Part shown: in pieces, positions 1-7,309 of the stretch
Position numbering within the stretch: position 1 is the first letter of the stretch
Layout: each line of letters opens with the position of its first letter
From: Xanthobacteraceae bacterium
GTDB taxonomy: Bacteria; Pseudomonadota; Alphaproteobacteria; Rhizobiales; Xanthobacteraceae
Reading direction: 5' to 3'
NCBI GenBank assembly: GCA_030039655.1
Contig: JASHVC010000359.1
Coordinates: forward strand, 1-16,938
Length of the DNA stretch: 16,938 nt
Program-made: the position numbers and the translations under genes
Notes under the pieces: generated by a model
What the model was told of the DNA's origin: nothing
The model's database searches: none
The model's input: only the letters and a program-made list of their open reading frames with translations

Positions 1-168
1 GAGCGGCGTCTTGATCTCCTTCTGGATGACCCGCGCCATCGGCCGCGCGCCCATCGCTTCGTCGTAGCCGTTCTTCACCAGCCAGTTGCGCGCTTCCTCC
101 GACAGCTCGATCGTGACGTTGCGGTCGGCGAGCTGGGCCTCGAGCTGGAGAATGAACTTGTCGACGAC
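1..168 (-). repeat. Duplicated clpA C-terminal segment, distal copy
   Basis: This copy encodes VVDKF...KEIKTPL and is offset by exactly 216 bp (72 codons) from the proximal copy at 217-384. My hand alignment gives 127 of 168 identical bases (about 76%) and 41 of 56 identical residues, with no gaps. The copy may extend beyond the window start. Confidence 0.8.
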
Positions 169-237
169 GCGCACGTGTCCGCCATTCTTCAGTCTACCGA
201 ACAGCACCTCGTCGGCCAGCGGCTTCTTGATGTGCTC
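1..237 (-). pseudogene. clpA: In-frame continuation of clpA beyond the amber codon, with a second C-terminal domain copy; runs off the window
   Basis: Reading on past the stop at 238-240 in the same frame gives 79 uninterrupted codons to the window edge. The first stretch (EHIKKPLADEVLFGRLKNGG) is the normal ClpA continuation after the RVIQ motif. At about position 168 the sequence goes back to an earlier part of the domain (VVDKFILQLEAQL) and reads a second copy through [29 protein letters not shown]. This second copy has CAG where the first has TAG. Unless the amber codon is read through or is an error, this part is not translated as part of ClpA. The intact frame suggests that the stop is recent or that the segment is sometimes expressed. 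The true 3' end lies outside the window. Confidence 0.7.
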
Positions 238-384
238 CTAGATCACCCGCGCCATAGGCCGGGCGCCCATCAGCTCGTCGTAGCCGTTGGCAATGAGCCA
301 GTTGGACGACTCGTCGGTCAACTCGATGGTCACATCGCGGTCGTCAAGTTGCGCCTCAAGTTGCAGAACAAACTTCTCGACCAC
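217..384 (-). repeat. Duplicated clpA C-terminal segment, proximal copy (contains the amber codon)
   Basis: This copy encodes VVEKF...RVI-stop-EHIKKPL and aligns without gaps to 1-168. The 216-bp unit runs from 384 to 169, where GGHVR is followed directly by the VVDKF start of the distal copy. The two copies share only VV.KF at the join. Confidence 0.8.
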
Positions 385-2388
385 CATGGCGATAACCTCG
401 CGCGACAGATGCGCGAAGGTGATGATGGAGTCGAGCCGGTTGCGGAATTCCGGCGCGAACATGCGATTGATCGCCTCCGTGTCGTCGCCTTCCCGCTTGT
501 TGCGGGTGAAGCCGAAGGCGGCCCGCGCCATGTCGGCGGCGCCCGCATTGGTGGTCATGATCAGGATCACGTTGCGGAAGTCGACCTGCTTGCCGTTGTG
601 GTCGGTCAGCTTGCCGTGATCCATGATCTGCAGGAGCACGTTGAACAGATCCGGATGCGCCTTCTCGATTTCGTCGAGCAGGAGCACGCAGTGCGGATGC
701 TGGTCGACGCCGTCGGTCAGCAAGCCGCCCTGGTCGAAGCCCACATAGCCGGGCGGCGCGCCAATCAGCCGCGATATGGTGTGACGCTCCATGTATTCCG
801 ACATGTCGAAGCGGATGATCTCGACGCCCAACGTAGCCGCAAGCTGCCGCGCCACCTCGGTCTTCCCGACGCCAGTCGGTCCGGAGAACAGATAACAGCC
901 GATCGGCTTTTCCGGTTCTCGCAAGCCCGCGCGAGCGAGCTTGATCGACGCCGATAATGCCTCGATCGCCTTATCTTGGCCGTAGACCACACGCTTGAGC
1001 GTGTCCTGCAGGTGCTGCAGCACCTCGGCATCGTCCTTCGATACCGACTTCGGTGGTATCCGGGCCATCGTGGCGATCGTCGTTTCGATCTCCTTGATGC
1101 CGATGGTCCGCTTGCGCTTGCCCTCCGGCAGCAGCATCTGCGCCGCGCCCGATTCATCGATCACGTCGATCGCCTTGTCGGGCAGCTTGCGGTCGTGAAT
1201 GTAGCGCGAAGACAGCTCGACGGCCGCCTTGATCGCTTCGCTGGTATAGCGGAGCTTGTGATAGTCCTCGAAATAAGGCTTGAGCCCTTTGAGGATTTCG
1301 ATGGCATCCGGGATCGTCGGCTCGTTGACGTCGATCTTCTGGAAGCGGCGCACCAGCGCCCGATCCTTCTCGAAGTACTGCCGGTACTCCTTATAGGTCG
1401 TCGAGCCGATACAGCGCACCGTCCCGGAGGCGAGCGCCGGCTTGAGCAGGTTCGACGCGTCCATGGCGCCGCCAGAGGTTGCGCCGGCGCCGATCACGGT
1501 GTGAATCTCATCGATGAACAGGATGGCGCCCGGATAGCCCTCAAGCTCCTTGATGACCTGCTTGAGCCGCTCCTCGAAATCGCCGCGATAACGGGTGCCC
1601 GCCAGCAGCGTGCCCATATCGAGGGCGAACACCGTGGCGTTACGCAGCACGTCCGGGACCTCACCGTGGACGATGCGGCGCGCCAAGCCTTCGGCAATCG
1701 CGGTCTTGCCAACGCCGGCCTCGCCCACGAACAGCGGGTTGTTCTTCTGCCGCCGGCACAGCACCTGGATCGTGCGGTTGATCTCGGCCTCACGACCGAT
1801 CAGCGGATCGATCTTGCCCTCGCGCGCCTTCTTGTTGAGGTTGACGCAATAGGCATCGAGCGCGTCGACTTTCTTTTTCTGCTCGTCGCCGGATTTGGAG
1901 TCGTTCTCCTCGTCGGAGCCGCGCACCGGCCGCGACTCGGACATGCCCGGCCGCTTGGCGATGCCGTGGCTGATGTAATTGACCGCGTCGTAGCGCGTCA
2001 TGTCCTGCTCCTGCAGGAAATACGCGGCATGGCTCTCACGCTCGGCGAATATGGCGACCAGGACGTTGGCGCCAGTCACTTCTTCACGGCCCGACGATTG
2101 GACATGAATGACGGCGCGCTGGATGACGCGCTGGAAGCCCGCAGTCGGCTTGGAATCCTCCGCGCCGTCGGTGACTAGATTGTCCAGTTCGGATTCCAGA
2201 TAGGCGACGAGGCTCCGACGCAGCTTCTCCAGATCGACGTTGCACGCCCGCATCACCGCAGCCGCATCCTGATCCTCGATCAGTGCCAGCAGGAGATGCT
2301 CCAGCGTGGCGTACTCATGGTGCCGCTCATTGGCGAGCGCGAGCGCCCGGTGCAGCGACTGTTCGAGGCTACGTGAGAACGTTGGCAT
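238..2388 (-). CDS. clpA: ATP-dependent Clp protease ATP-binding subunit ClpA, truncated by an amber codon
   Basis: ClpA is the hexameric AAA+ unfoldase that feeds substrates to ClpP in the cytoplasm. The Clp-N repeat domain is at about 1-145, followed by a charged linker. D1 has Walker A GEAGVGKT (222-229), a pore-loop region GTRYRGDF (264-271) and Walker B ILFIDE (289-294). D2 has Walker A GPTGVGKT (503-510), GYVG (547-550), Walker B VLLLDE (568-573) and an FGF tripeptide (625-627) at the place of the ClpP-docking IGL/IGF loop. The sensor-2 motif GAR (708-710) is present. The frame ends at RVI with TAG where relatives have CAG, so the 716-residue product lacks the last part of the D2 small domain (QEHIKKPLADEVLFG...). 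ATG 2386-2388 is preceded by AGAGAAG. The gene lies 42 nt after clpS and is probably co-transcribed with it. The identification is certain; whether the truncated protein works is not. Confidence 0.93.
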   Translation of the reverse strand: MPTFSRSLEQSLHRALALANERHHEYATLEHLLLALIEDQDAAAVMRACNVDLEKLRRSLVAYLESELDNLVTDGAEDSKPTAGFQRVIQRAVIHVQSSGREEVTGANVLVAIFAERESHAAYFLQEQDMTRYDAVNYISHGIAKRPGMSESRPVRGSDEENDSKSGDEQKKKVDALDAYCVNLNKKAREGKIDPLIGREAEINRTIQVLCRRQKNNPLFVGEAGVGKTAIAEGLARRIVHGEVPDVLRNATVFALDMGTLLAGTRYRGDFEERLKQVIKELEGYPGAILFIDEIHTVIGAGATSGGAMDASNLLKPALASGTVRCIGSTTYKEYRQYFEKDRALVRRFQKIDVNEPTIPDAIEILKGLKPYFEDYHKLRYTSEAIKAAVELSSRYIHDRKLPDKAIDVIDESGAAQMLLPEGKRKRTIGIKEIETTIATMARIPPKSVSKDDAEVLQHLQDTLKRVVYGQDKAIEALSASIKLARAGLREPEKPIGCYLFSGPTGVGKTEVARQLAATLGVEIIRFDMSEYMERHTISRLIGAPPGYVGFDQGGLLTDGVDQHPHCVLLLDEIEKAHPDLFNVLLQIMDHGKLTDHNGKQVDFRNVILIMTTNAGAADMARAAFGFTRNKREGDDTEAINRMFAPEFRNRLDSIITFAHLSREVIAMVVEKFVLQLEAQLDDRDVTIELTDESSNWLIANGYDELMGARPMARVI

Positions 2389-2430
2389 TTCAGCTTCTCT
2401 TCATTTGTATCGGATGCCCCTCCCCAGGAA

Positions 2431-2805
2431 TCACTTTTTCTCCATTATGCATTGCAAAGGATGCTGATGTTTTCGCGCAAAGTCCATAACCTGCGTCACT
2501 TTGGTCTCGGCGACCTCATAAGTGAAGATGCCGCACTCGCCGATCCCATGCTGGTGCACGTGCATCATGATGCGCTGCGCAGCCTCGTGGTCCTTGTTGA
2601 AGAAACGCTCAAGCACGTGCGTGACGAACTCCATCGGCGTGTAGTCGTCGTTGAGCAGGAGAACGCGGTAGAGGCTCGGCCGCTTGGTCTGCGTACGTGT
2701 CTTGGTAATGACCGCGGTGCCCGGGCCGTTGTGATCGCTTTTGCGTTTGCGATCATCATCTGCCATGCGAGGTGGAATTGGCGCGGTATCGTCATTCAGC
2801 GGCAT
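2431..2805 (-). CDS. clpS: ATP-dependent Clp protease adaptor ClpS
   Basis: ClpS recognises N-end-rule substrates and delivers them to the N domain of ClpA, on which it docks. The fold is clear: [11 protein letters not shown] (51-61) contains the Asn-Asp pair that holds the substrate alpha-amino group, HVHQHG (82-87) holds the conserved His equivalent to E. coli His66, and the C-terminus is the typical [21 protein letters not shown] disordered polar N-terminal extension of about 40 residues precedes the core. I chose ATG 2803-2805 (124 aa), preceded by AAGAAA; an alternative ATG at 2764-2766 gives 111 aa, closer to the usual family length, but has no better ribosome site. The frame stays open further upstream, but that part does not look like ClpS. 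It is the first gene of the clpS-clpA unit. Confidence 0.93.
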   Translation of the reverse strand: MPLNDDTAPIPPRMADDDRKRKSDHNGPGTAVITKTRTQTKRPSLYRVLLLNDDYTPMEFVTHVLERFFNKDHEAAQRIMMHVHQHGIGECGIFTYEVAETKVTQVMDFARKHQHPLQCIMEKK

Positions 2806-3282
2806 TTTCTTGACTATCGTCCAGGCTAGCTCGTTTTGTCTCTCCGTCGGTTGCCGGACGGCTGCCACCCTCCGCACTCCCGACAAGATATAATAGTGAT
2901 AGCACGGCTTGCGTTCCAGATCGAAGAGCCTGCGCCCATTGCGGGTTTGCCCACCATTACACAGCCTCGCGCTTCCGCCCTCCTCGGCCGCCATTGACGA
3001 TCAACGATTCCACAACAGCAACTCCGAAATTGTGGCAAATGATCCAAGCGCGAGGCTATTTTCGCGCAACAGCGTGGCAATGGCACACGTGGCAAGCTGA
3101 ATTCATTTTTAATTGCGGCGCCACGCGGGTGACAAATTAACCTGCCTTCGCGCTCGCACACTTGGACTAATCCGGCGAGCATCGATCCGAGCGTCGCATT
3201 CACACCCAAGGTCGTGGGACCTTGCACGACGAGATGTTCTACCGGCGCTGCCGGCCCGCCGGGCTTTCGCTCACCCAAACCC
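2806..3282. other. Intergenic region upstream of clpS
   Basis: This 477-bp stretch holds no gene I would support. It must contain the clpS-clpA promoter and the end of phasin transcription. A weak minus-strand match TGGAAC-N17-TATTAT lies at 2890-2918, about 85 nt before the clpS start. The heptamer GTGGCAA occurs three times on the plus strand (3032-3038, 3074-3080, 3089-3095), and an AT-rich patch lies at about 3099-3115. A short GC hairpin (CCGGC-N3-GCCGG, 3242-3254) follows the phasin gene without a good T tract. Confidence 0.5.
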
Positions 3283-3615
3283 TCACTTCATCGCTGAAGC
3301 CTTGGCAAACGCACCCTCGTACGGCTTGTACACCTGCTTCGCGAGATCGACGTAAAGCTCGCTCAGCTTGGTCGCCTCAGCGACGAAATCCTCATAGGAT
3401 GACCGCAGGTATTGGGATTGCGCCTCCAGGGCCTTCTCCGGACTCTTGGCGCCTATAAGCTTCTCCCAGGCTGCAGCCGAAGATTCGGCCGACTTCTTGG
3501 AGAAATCGACCATCTCTACCGCAATCGCCTGAGCACCTTTCGTCCACACACCGAACGACGCGAGCGCAGCATCCACGCCGCTTTTGCCGAATTTTTGCAC
3601 GTCTTCGTTCGTCAT
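3283..3615 (-). CDS. Phasin family protein
   Basis: Phasins are small amphipathic proteins that coat polyhydroxyalkanoate granules. This 110-residue protein has the family look: no signal peptide or membrane segment, almost wholly helical, rich in Ala, Lys and Glu, with the phasin-like pattern KSAESSAAAWEKLIGAKSPEKALEAQSQYLR (about 40-70) and a tail ending YVDLAKQVYKPYEGAFAKA. That matches the Phasin_2 type common in Bradyrhizobium relatives. ATG 3613-3615 has a weak AGGG upstream. It stands between clpS and a divergent carboxypeptidase; I recall phasin genes near clpS in related genomes, but this is memory and not a comparison. The gene implies PHA storage in this organism, although no synthase gene is present here. 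Confidence 0.85.
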   Translation of the reverse strand: MTNEDVQKFGKSGVDAALASFGVWTKGAQAIAVEMVDFSKKSAESSAAAWEKLIGAKSPEKALEAQSQYLRSSYEDFVAEATKLSELYVDLAKQVYKPYEGAFAKASAMK

Positions 3616-3714
3616 AATCGACCCTGCCGGCGAGTGCCGCCGCCTCTCCAGATTGAAGGACCCGAGGCTCGGCGCCTCTTGCCTTGAAAACGCCTTTTCC
3701 GTCGCTAAGAATTA

Positions 3715-3742
3715 ATCATAGTGCGGCGCACAAAAAGCGCAA
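3715..3742 (-). promoter_or_regulatory. Candidate sigma-70-type promoter of the phasin gene
   Basis: On the minus strand TTGCGC (complement of 3737-3742) is separated by 16 bp from TATGAT (complement of 3715-3720). The -10 box matches consensus at five of six positions; the -35 box is weaker. The start of transcription would lie about 90-100 nt before the phasin ATG. Confidence 0.35.
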
Positions 3743-3755
3743 CAGTGTCGGCGCT

Positions 3756-3773
3756 TTGCACCATGAAATGCAA
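3756..3773. promoter_or_regulatory. Inverted repeat TTGCA-N8-TGCAA, possible operator
   Basis: A perfect 5-bp dyad with an 8-bp spacer lies just upstream of the candidate phasin -35 box. TGC/GCA dyads have been reported as binding sites of the PHA regulator PhaR in other alphaproteobacteria, so a PhaR site is possible, but this rests on resemblance only. Confidence 0.3.
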
Positions 3774-3831
3774 GGGACTTAACCCTTTCGCAAGGGCGTT
3801 CTCGTAGTCTGATTGACCGTGTCGTGTGGGT

Positions 3832-3845
3832 GACGACCGGTCGTC
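3832..3845. promoter_or_regulatory. 14-bp perfect palindrome, possible operator
   Basis: GACGACCGGTCGTC is its own reverse complement. It is about 145 bp before the carboxypeptidase start and about 217 bp before the phasin start, in a region that must hold both promoters. The binding protein is unknown. Confidence 0.3.
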
Positions 3846-3990
3846 GAAGTGGGGTGTTGTTTCTCTTAGCCTGAAGGATGAGCGGGGCACGCTTGGCTCC
3901 TTCGTGATGAGAGAAGCACCGTCCCAAGGGAGTTAAGAAGGGGTGAGCTCCGCCGTGGGGCTCTACACGCGTTAAGGGACGGGGTGCGTA

Positions 3991-5574
3991 ATGGGTTGGG
4001 TGAGTACGGGGGCCCGCCAGGGGCTCCGTAGTTGCGTTTTGGGTCTCGCCGCCGTCGGCGCGGTTCTCATCGTCACCAGCAACGCGGCGGACGCGCGGCA
4101 TCATCACCATCTGCACGCCTATCTTGTGCACCGCTCAGAGCACCTCCGCCACTACGCCAGCTCGGAAGATTATTCGCCGCCTTCAGCCTCGATCCTCGTC
4201 GACGGCAATAACGGCGCGACTCTCGAAGAATCGAACGCGGAAGGACTGCGGCACCCGGCGTCGCTTACCAAAGTGATGACGCTCTACCTGCTGTTCGAGC
4301 GTCTAGAGGCCGGAAAGATCGGGCTCGATACGCAGCTTTCTGTTTCCGAGCACGCCGCCGAACAGTCGCCAACCAAACTAGGGCTCAAGCCAGGCCAAAC
4401 CATCTCGGTTGCGGATGCCATCAAAGGCGTCGTCACCCGTTCGGCAAACGATGCCGCCGTGGTTATCGCTGAGAATCTCGGCGGCAGCGAAAACGCCTTC
4501 GCCCAGCTCATGACGCAGAAAGCTCGCGCGCTGGGCATGAGCCACACGACTTACGTCAACGCATCCGGACTACCGGATGACGATCAGGTAACCACCGCAC
4601 GCGATCAGGCATTGCTCGGACGTGCGATCCAAGATCGCTTCCCGCGCTACTACCGGTTCTTCTCCACGACCGAGTTTGTCTTCCACGGTGTGACCATTCA
4701 CGGGCACAATCACCTGCTCGGGTCCGTCAACGGCGTTGATGGGATCAAGACCGGGTATATCCGCGCTTCCGGCTTCAATCTGATCACGTCCGTTCATCGC
4801 GACGGCCGCTACATCGTCGGCGTCGTGCTCGGCGGCCGCTCAGCGTTCGAGCGTGATGCTCACATGCGGTCTTTGATCGAGGGCAACATCAGACTGGCCT
4901 CGGCACAACGTTCCGCGCCGATTATCGCCGAAAGGGCCGTGCCAAAGACCGAGCCGCAGCAGGTTGCGCTTGCCAAGCCGGTACCGGCAGGATCCGAGCC
5001 GCCAACTGCGTCGGCGACCGCGCGTACATCGGTCGGTTCAAACGATCCGATCCGGCCACTTCTGGTGAAAACGGTCACTTATCATACGGTCACAGTCCGG
5101 ACCGCATCGATGATACCAATCCCCGTGCTGGTCCCGGCGACACCATCCGCGCAAGCCCAAACCGAGGCGCCCACAGCCCGCGCTTATGTCGCTTCGAGCG
5201 ATCCGACGGCGCCTGTGCCGGTCGCCAATCCGCCGACGCCCAAAGCTGAACCTGTCTTGTCCGCTCAACCTGTAAAGTCCTCGTCGGCGAAAGTGGCCAA
5301 TGCATCGCCCGAGGCAGCACCGCGCACGCACGGCGGATGGGTGGTTCAAATCGGCGCCTTCGACAGCGAGGATGAGGCGCGGCAGCACCTCAGCGACGCC
5401 AAGCAAAAGGTCCACGGCACGCTCGCCGCCGCCGAACCGTTTACCGAGCGCGTGCAAAAAAGTGACAAGACACTCTACCGCGCACGTTTCGCCGGCTTCG
5501 ACAAAGATAGCGCCGAAACCGCGTGCAAGCAGCTCAAGCACAGCGACTTCGCCTGCATGACGCTCAAGGACTAA
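3991..5574 (+). CDS. D-alanyl-D-alanine carboxypeptidase (peptidase S11) with C-terminal SPOR domain
   Basis: This is a low-molecular-weight penicillin-binding protein that trims the terminal D-Ala from peptidoglycan stem peptides in the periplasm. The N-terminus is a signal peptide (hydrophobic core about 15-30, likely cleavage after AADA near residue 35). All three active-site motifs are present: SLTK (91-94, nucleophile S91 and K94), SAN (151-153) and KTG (253-255). A long Pro/Ala/Thr-rich linker (about 303-445) leads to a SPOR domain (449-527, starting GWVVQIGAFDSEDEA), which binds denuded glycan at division sites. Right after the signal peptide is a His-rich stretch, with eight His between residues 37 and 54. 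The start is ATG 3991, with a poorly placed purine stretch upstream. It is transcribed alone, divergent from the phasin gene. DacF/DacA-type symbols would be possible, but I cannot choose between them. Confidence 0.93.
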   Translation: MGWVSTGARQGLRSCVLGLAAVGAVLIVTSNAADARHHHHLHAYLVHRSEHLRHYASSEDYSPPSASILVDGNNGATLEESNAEGLRHPASLTKVMTLYLLFERLEAGKIGLDTQLSVSEHAAEQSPTKLGLKPGQTISVADAIKGVVTRSANDAAVVIAENLGGSENAFAQLMTQKARALGMSHTTYVNASGLPDDDQVTTARDQALLGRAIQDRFPRYYRFFSTTEFVFHGVTIHGHNHLLGSVNGVDGIKTGYIRASGFNLITSVHRDGRYIVGVVLGGRSAFERDAHMRSLIEGNIRLASAQRSAPIIAERAVPKTEPQQVALAKPVPAGSEPPTASATARTSVGSNDPIRPLLVKTVTYHTVTVRTASMIPIPVLVPATPSAQAQTEAPTARAYVASSDPTAPVPVANPPTPKAEPVLSAQPVKSSSAKVANASPEAAPRTHGGWVVQIGAFDSEDEARQHLSDAKQKVHGTLAAAEPFTERVQKSDKTLYRARFAGFDKDSAETACKQLKHSDFACMTLKD

Positions 5575-5586
5575 ACGACACCTCCT

Positions 5587-5613
5587 CCATTCCGCCAAGA
5601 GGGGCGGAAATGG
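5587..5613. terminator. Stem-loop between convergent genes, possible bidirectional terminator
   Basis: CCATTCCGCC pairs with GGCGGAAATGG across a six-base loop, with one bulged A. It begins 12 nt after the carboxypeptidase stop and lies between two convergent genes, which fits a terminator. There is no clear T tract on either side, so the call is moderate. Confidence 0.45.
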
Positions 5614-5689
5614 AAGCACAACGAGGTGCACGAAGGGATCGTCAGCTGCGAATGGGCCGGACACCACGCGAGGGCTTTCTCAGGAAACC

Positions 5690-6394
5690 TCAGCGATGGC
5701 GGCTAAGAAGCACGTCCTTGGCCTCGTTGATTTGGGCCGCAAGATACGTCGATCCCCCTTGGTCGGGATGAAGCTTCTTCATCAGCGACCGGTGGGAACG
5801 ACTGATGTCTTGCGCACTGGCGCCGGGCTGAATGCCAAGGATCTGATAAGCCTCCTCTTCAGTCATTTTGCTGCCGCGAGCGCTCCGCGGCCTGCTTCCC
5901 GCTGCCGCATCAGTCTGCGCGTGTTCACGCCACTCGGGCGCCCGGCGATCAAGATACGCTGCGAGTAGATCGCGGCTGTCGGCGTCCATCGCGCCGAACA
6001 AACCAATCAGCGTCTGTGGATCGAGCGTATCGAGAGCCTCACCCTGGTGCGCGCCCGCAAGGATGCGGCCGTGCATCGCGCCGGTATCGTGATCAAGCTC
6101 CATCTCGACGAAAGTGGTGCGCACGCGCGAAACCTGACCCGGACTTTTCTGCGTGCGCCCGCCAAAGGTCGCGGGCCAGATCGACATCCAGCCCAGCATG
6201 CCGAGGCCGACGACGCCGACCGTAATGGCGGGACCGAACTCACCACGAAAAAACAGAAAGGCGGCAAACAGCAAAAGCGCCCCGCCGCCCAAATTGCGCA
6301 GAAGCCGCGCTGCCGCCTTGGGATCGGCCTTGGAGAAGGAATTGGCGGCCCAGAGCAGCAGTACCAGAACGACGACGCCGAGAAGAAGGGGCAT
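5690..6394 (-). CDS. Membrane-anchored J-domain (DnaJ-like) protein
   Basis: This is a 234-residue protein with hydrophobic segments at about 2-16, 36-50 and 53-70, a soluble middle region (about 85-175), and a C-terminal J domain (about 178-234) with the essential HPD at 209-211. Such proteins stimulate the ATPase of a DnaK/Hsp70 through HPD. The J domain at the extreme C-terminus after an N-terminal membrane part resembles the Tim14/DjlA-like membrane group rather than canonical DnaJ, since there is no Gly/Phe region or zinc-finger domain. The topology should place the J domain in the cytoplasm, near DnaK. It starts 6 nt after the stop of the VWA-like gene, so the two are almost certainly one transcription unit. 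The client is unknown. Confidence 0.85.
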   Translation of the reverse strand: MPLLLGVVVLVLLLWAANSFSKADPKAAARLLRNLGGGALLLFAAFLFFRGEFGPAITVGVVGLGMLGWMSIWPATFGGRTQKSPGQVSRVRTTFVEMELDHDTGAMHGRILAGAHQGEALDTLDPQTLIGLFGAMDADSRDLLAAYLDRRAPEWREHAQTDAAAGSRPRSARGSKMTEEEAYQILGIQPGASAQDISRSHRSLMKKLHPDQGGSTYLAAQINEAKDVLLSRHR

Positions 6395-6400
6395 GGCTGT

Positions 6401-7141
6401 CTACTTGAGCTGCTCGATCAGCCTGACGGCGCCCGCGTTGCGCTGCTCCTTGAGACGCGCAAGTGCTTTCATGCCACCGGCAGCATACGCCGCCGCGGCG
6501 CGCAGCAACTCGGCCAATTCATGCGCGGCGCCGGGCGCAAACCGGCAATAGGCACCGCGCGTGAGCCGGGCAATTTCTCTGAACGCCTGCTCGCACACCG
6601 GATCGTAGCCTTCCTGGAACATGAAAGCGGCGACGTTGCGCAAGCCAAGCTCCCCGGCACTCGCGCACAGGTCGTCGAGCTTCTCCTCCATAGCATCGCC
6701 AACAAAAACGAGGGCCGAGACTTTGGCGGCATCGTTCTCGCGGCGTGCGTGCGTCAACACTTTGCCGATCTGCGTATGGCCACCACGGCAATCGATCCGC
6801 GCCATCAACGCGCCGAGCCGCTGCGGCTCAACGATCCAGGGCGAGGAGCGGCATTCGGCAAGCCCGCGATAGTAGACGAGCTGAATGGCCAAGCTGCCCA
6901 CAGCCGCGGCCTCGCCAAACATCTCGGCCTGCAACTGGCAGGCCTGATCCCAGGTCGGCTGCCGGCTCATGGTGGCGTCGAGAGCGAAGATGAGCCGCCC
7001 GCGCTCGCCGCGCTCATTCGCCGGGCCAAGCGCTTGCACCTGGCTCAGGAAGGCATCGATCTCCGAGCGCGAGTTCGCTACCGGCGCACGTGCATTACTC
7101 TGCGAGGAAGCTGGCGGTCGACCGGACCGGTCATTGGTCAT
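6401..7141 (-). CDS. VWA-like domain protein (vWFA fold, degenerate MIDAS)
   Basis: This is a soluble 246-residue protein (from ATG 7139-7141) with a von Willebrand A-like Rossmann core. The first strand reads RLIFALDATMSRQPTWD (49-65), where D55-x-T57-x-S59 stands in for the MIDAS DxSxS motif. GHTQIGKVL (121-129) would give the MIDAS Thr (T123), and LVFVGDAMEE (144-153) the later Asp (D149). The first 30 residues look disordered. A second ATG at 7181-7183 would add 14 residues; neither start has a strong ribosome site. It lies immediately upstream of the J-domain gene. VWA proteins usually act as metal-dependent protein-binding modules, so with the J-domain neighbour a role in assembling or remodelling a complex is possible, but this is inference. 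Confidence 0.8.
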   Translation of the reverse strand: MTNDRSGRPPASSQSNARAPVANSRSEIDAFLSQVQALGPANERGERGRLIFALDATMSRQPTWDQACQLQAEMFGEAAAVGSLAIQLVYYRGLAECRSSPWIVEPQRLGALMARIDCRGGHTQIGKVLTHARRENDAAKVSALVFVGDAMEEKLDDLCASAGELGLRNVAAFMFQEGYDPVCEQAFREIARLTRGAYCRFAPGAAHELAELLRAAAAYAAGGMKALARLKEQRNAGAVRLIEQLK

Positions 7142-7309
7142 GGAAGGCAGCTCTTGCGACCCAGGCCTTAAAGGGCAATCCATAAGGTGGCCCTGGCCAA
7201 GCGGGCGCGCAATGCCACCTTGGACTTGCCTCGGCAGGCGTGAGAATTTCCATCGCCTCGGCTATAGACGTGCCGCAGATACGCGCGCGTCAACGTCGGG
7301 TGCACCGGC

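Larger units (their letters stand above)
3616..3990. other. Divergent intergenic region between the phasin and carboxypeptidase genes
   Basis: This 375-bp stretch has no supportable gene. It contains a candidate phasin promoter (3715-3742) and three inverted repeats: TTGCA-N8-TGCAA (3756-3773), AAGGG-N6-CCCTT (3772-3787) and a perfect 14-bp palindrome GACGACCGGTCGTC (3832-3845). I see no convincing sigma-70 site for the rightward gene. Confidence 0.6.

Noticed and set aside
976..2178. Long plus-strand open frame (400 codons) opposite clpA
   Set aside because: It is antisense to clpA with low-complexity Arg/Asp/Leu-rich translation; a shadow of the clpA codon pattern.
2889..2894. TATAAT on the plus strand as a -10 box
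   Set aside because: There is no -35 match at the right distance and no gene downstream on the plus strand.
3242..3254. CCGGC-N3-GCCGG hairpin as a phasin terminator
   Set aside because: The stem is only five pairs and no T tract follows on the minus strand. It is mentioned only within the intergenic description.
2826..3278. 150-codon minus-strand open frame between the phasin and clpS genes
   Set aside because: Its composition (many Cys, Arg, Gly, Pro), lack of a ribosome site and lack of any domain look suggest chance in an intergenic region.
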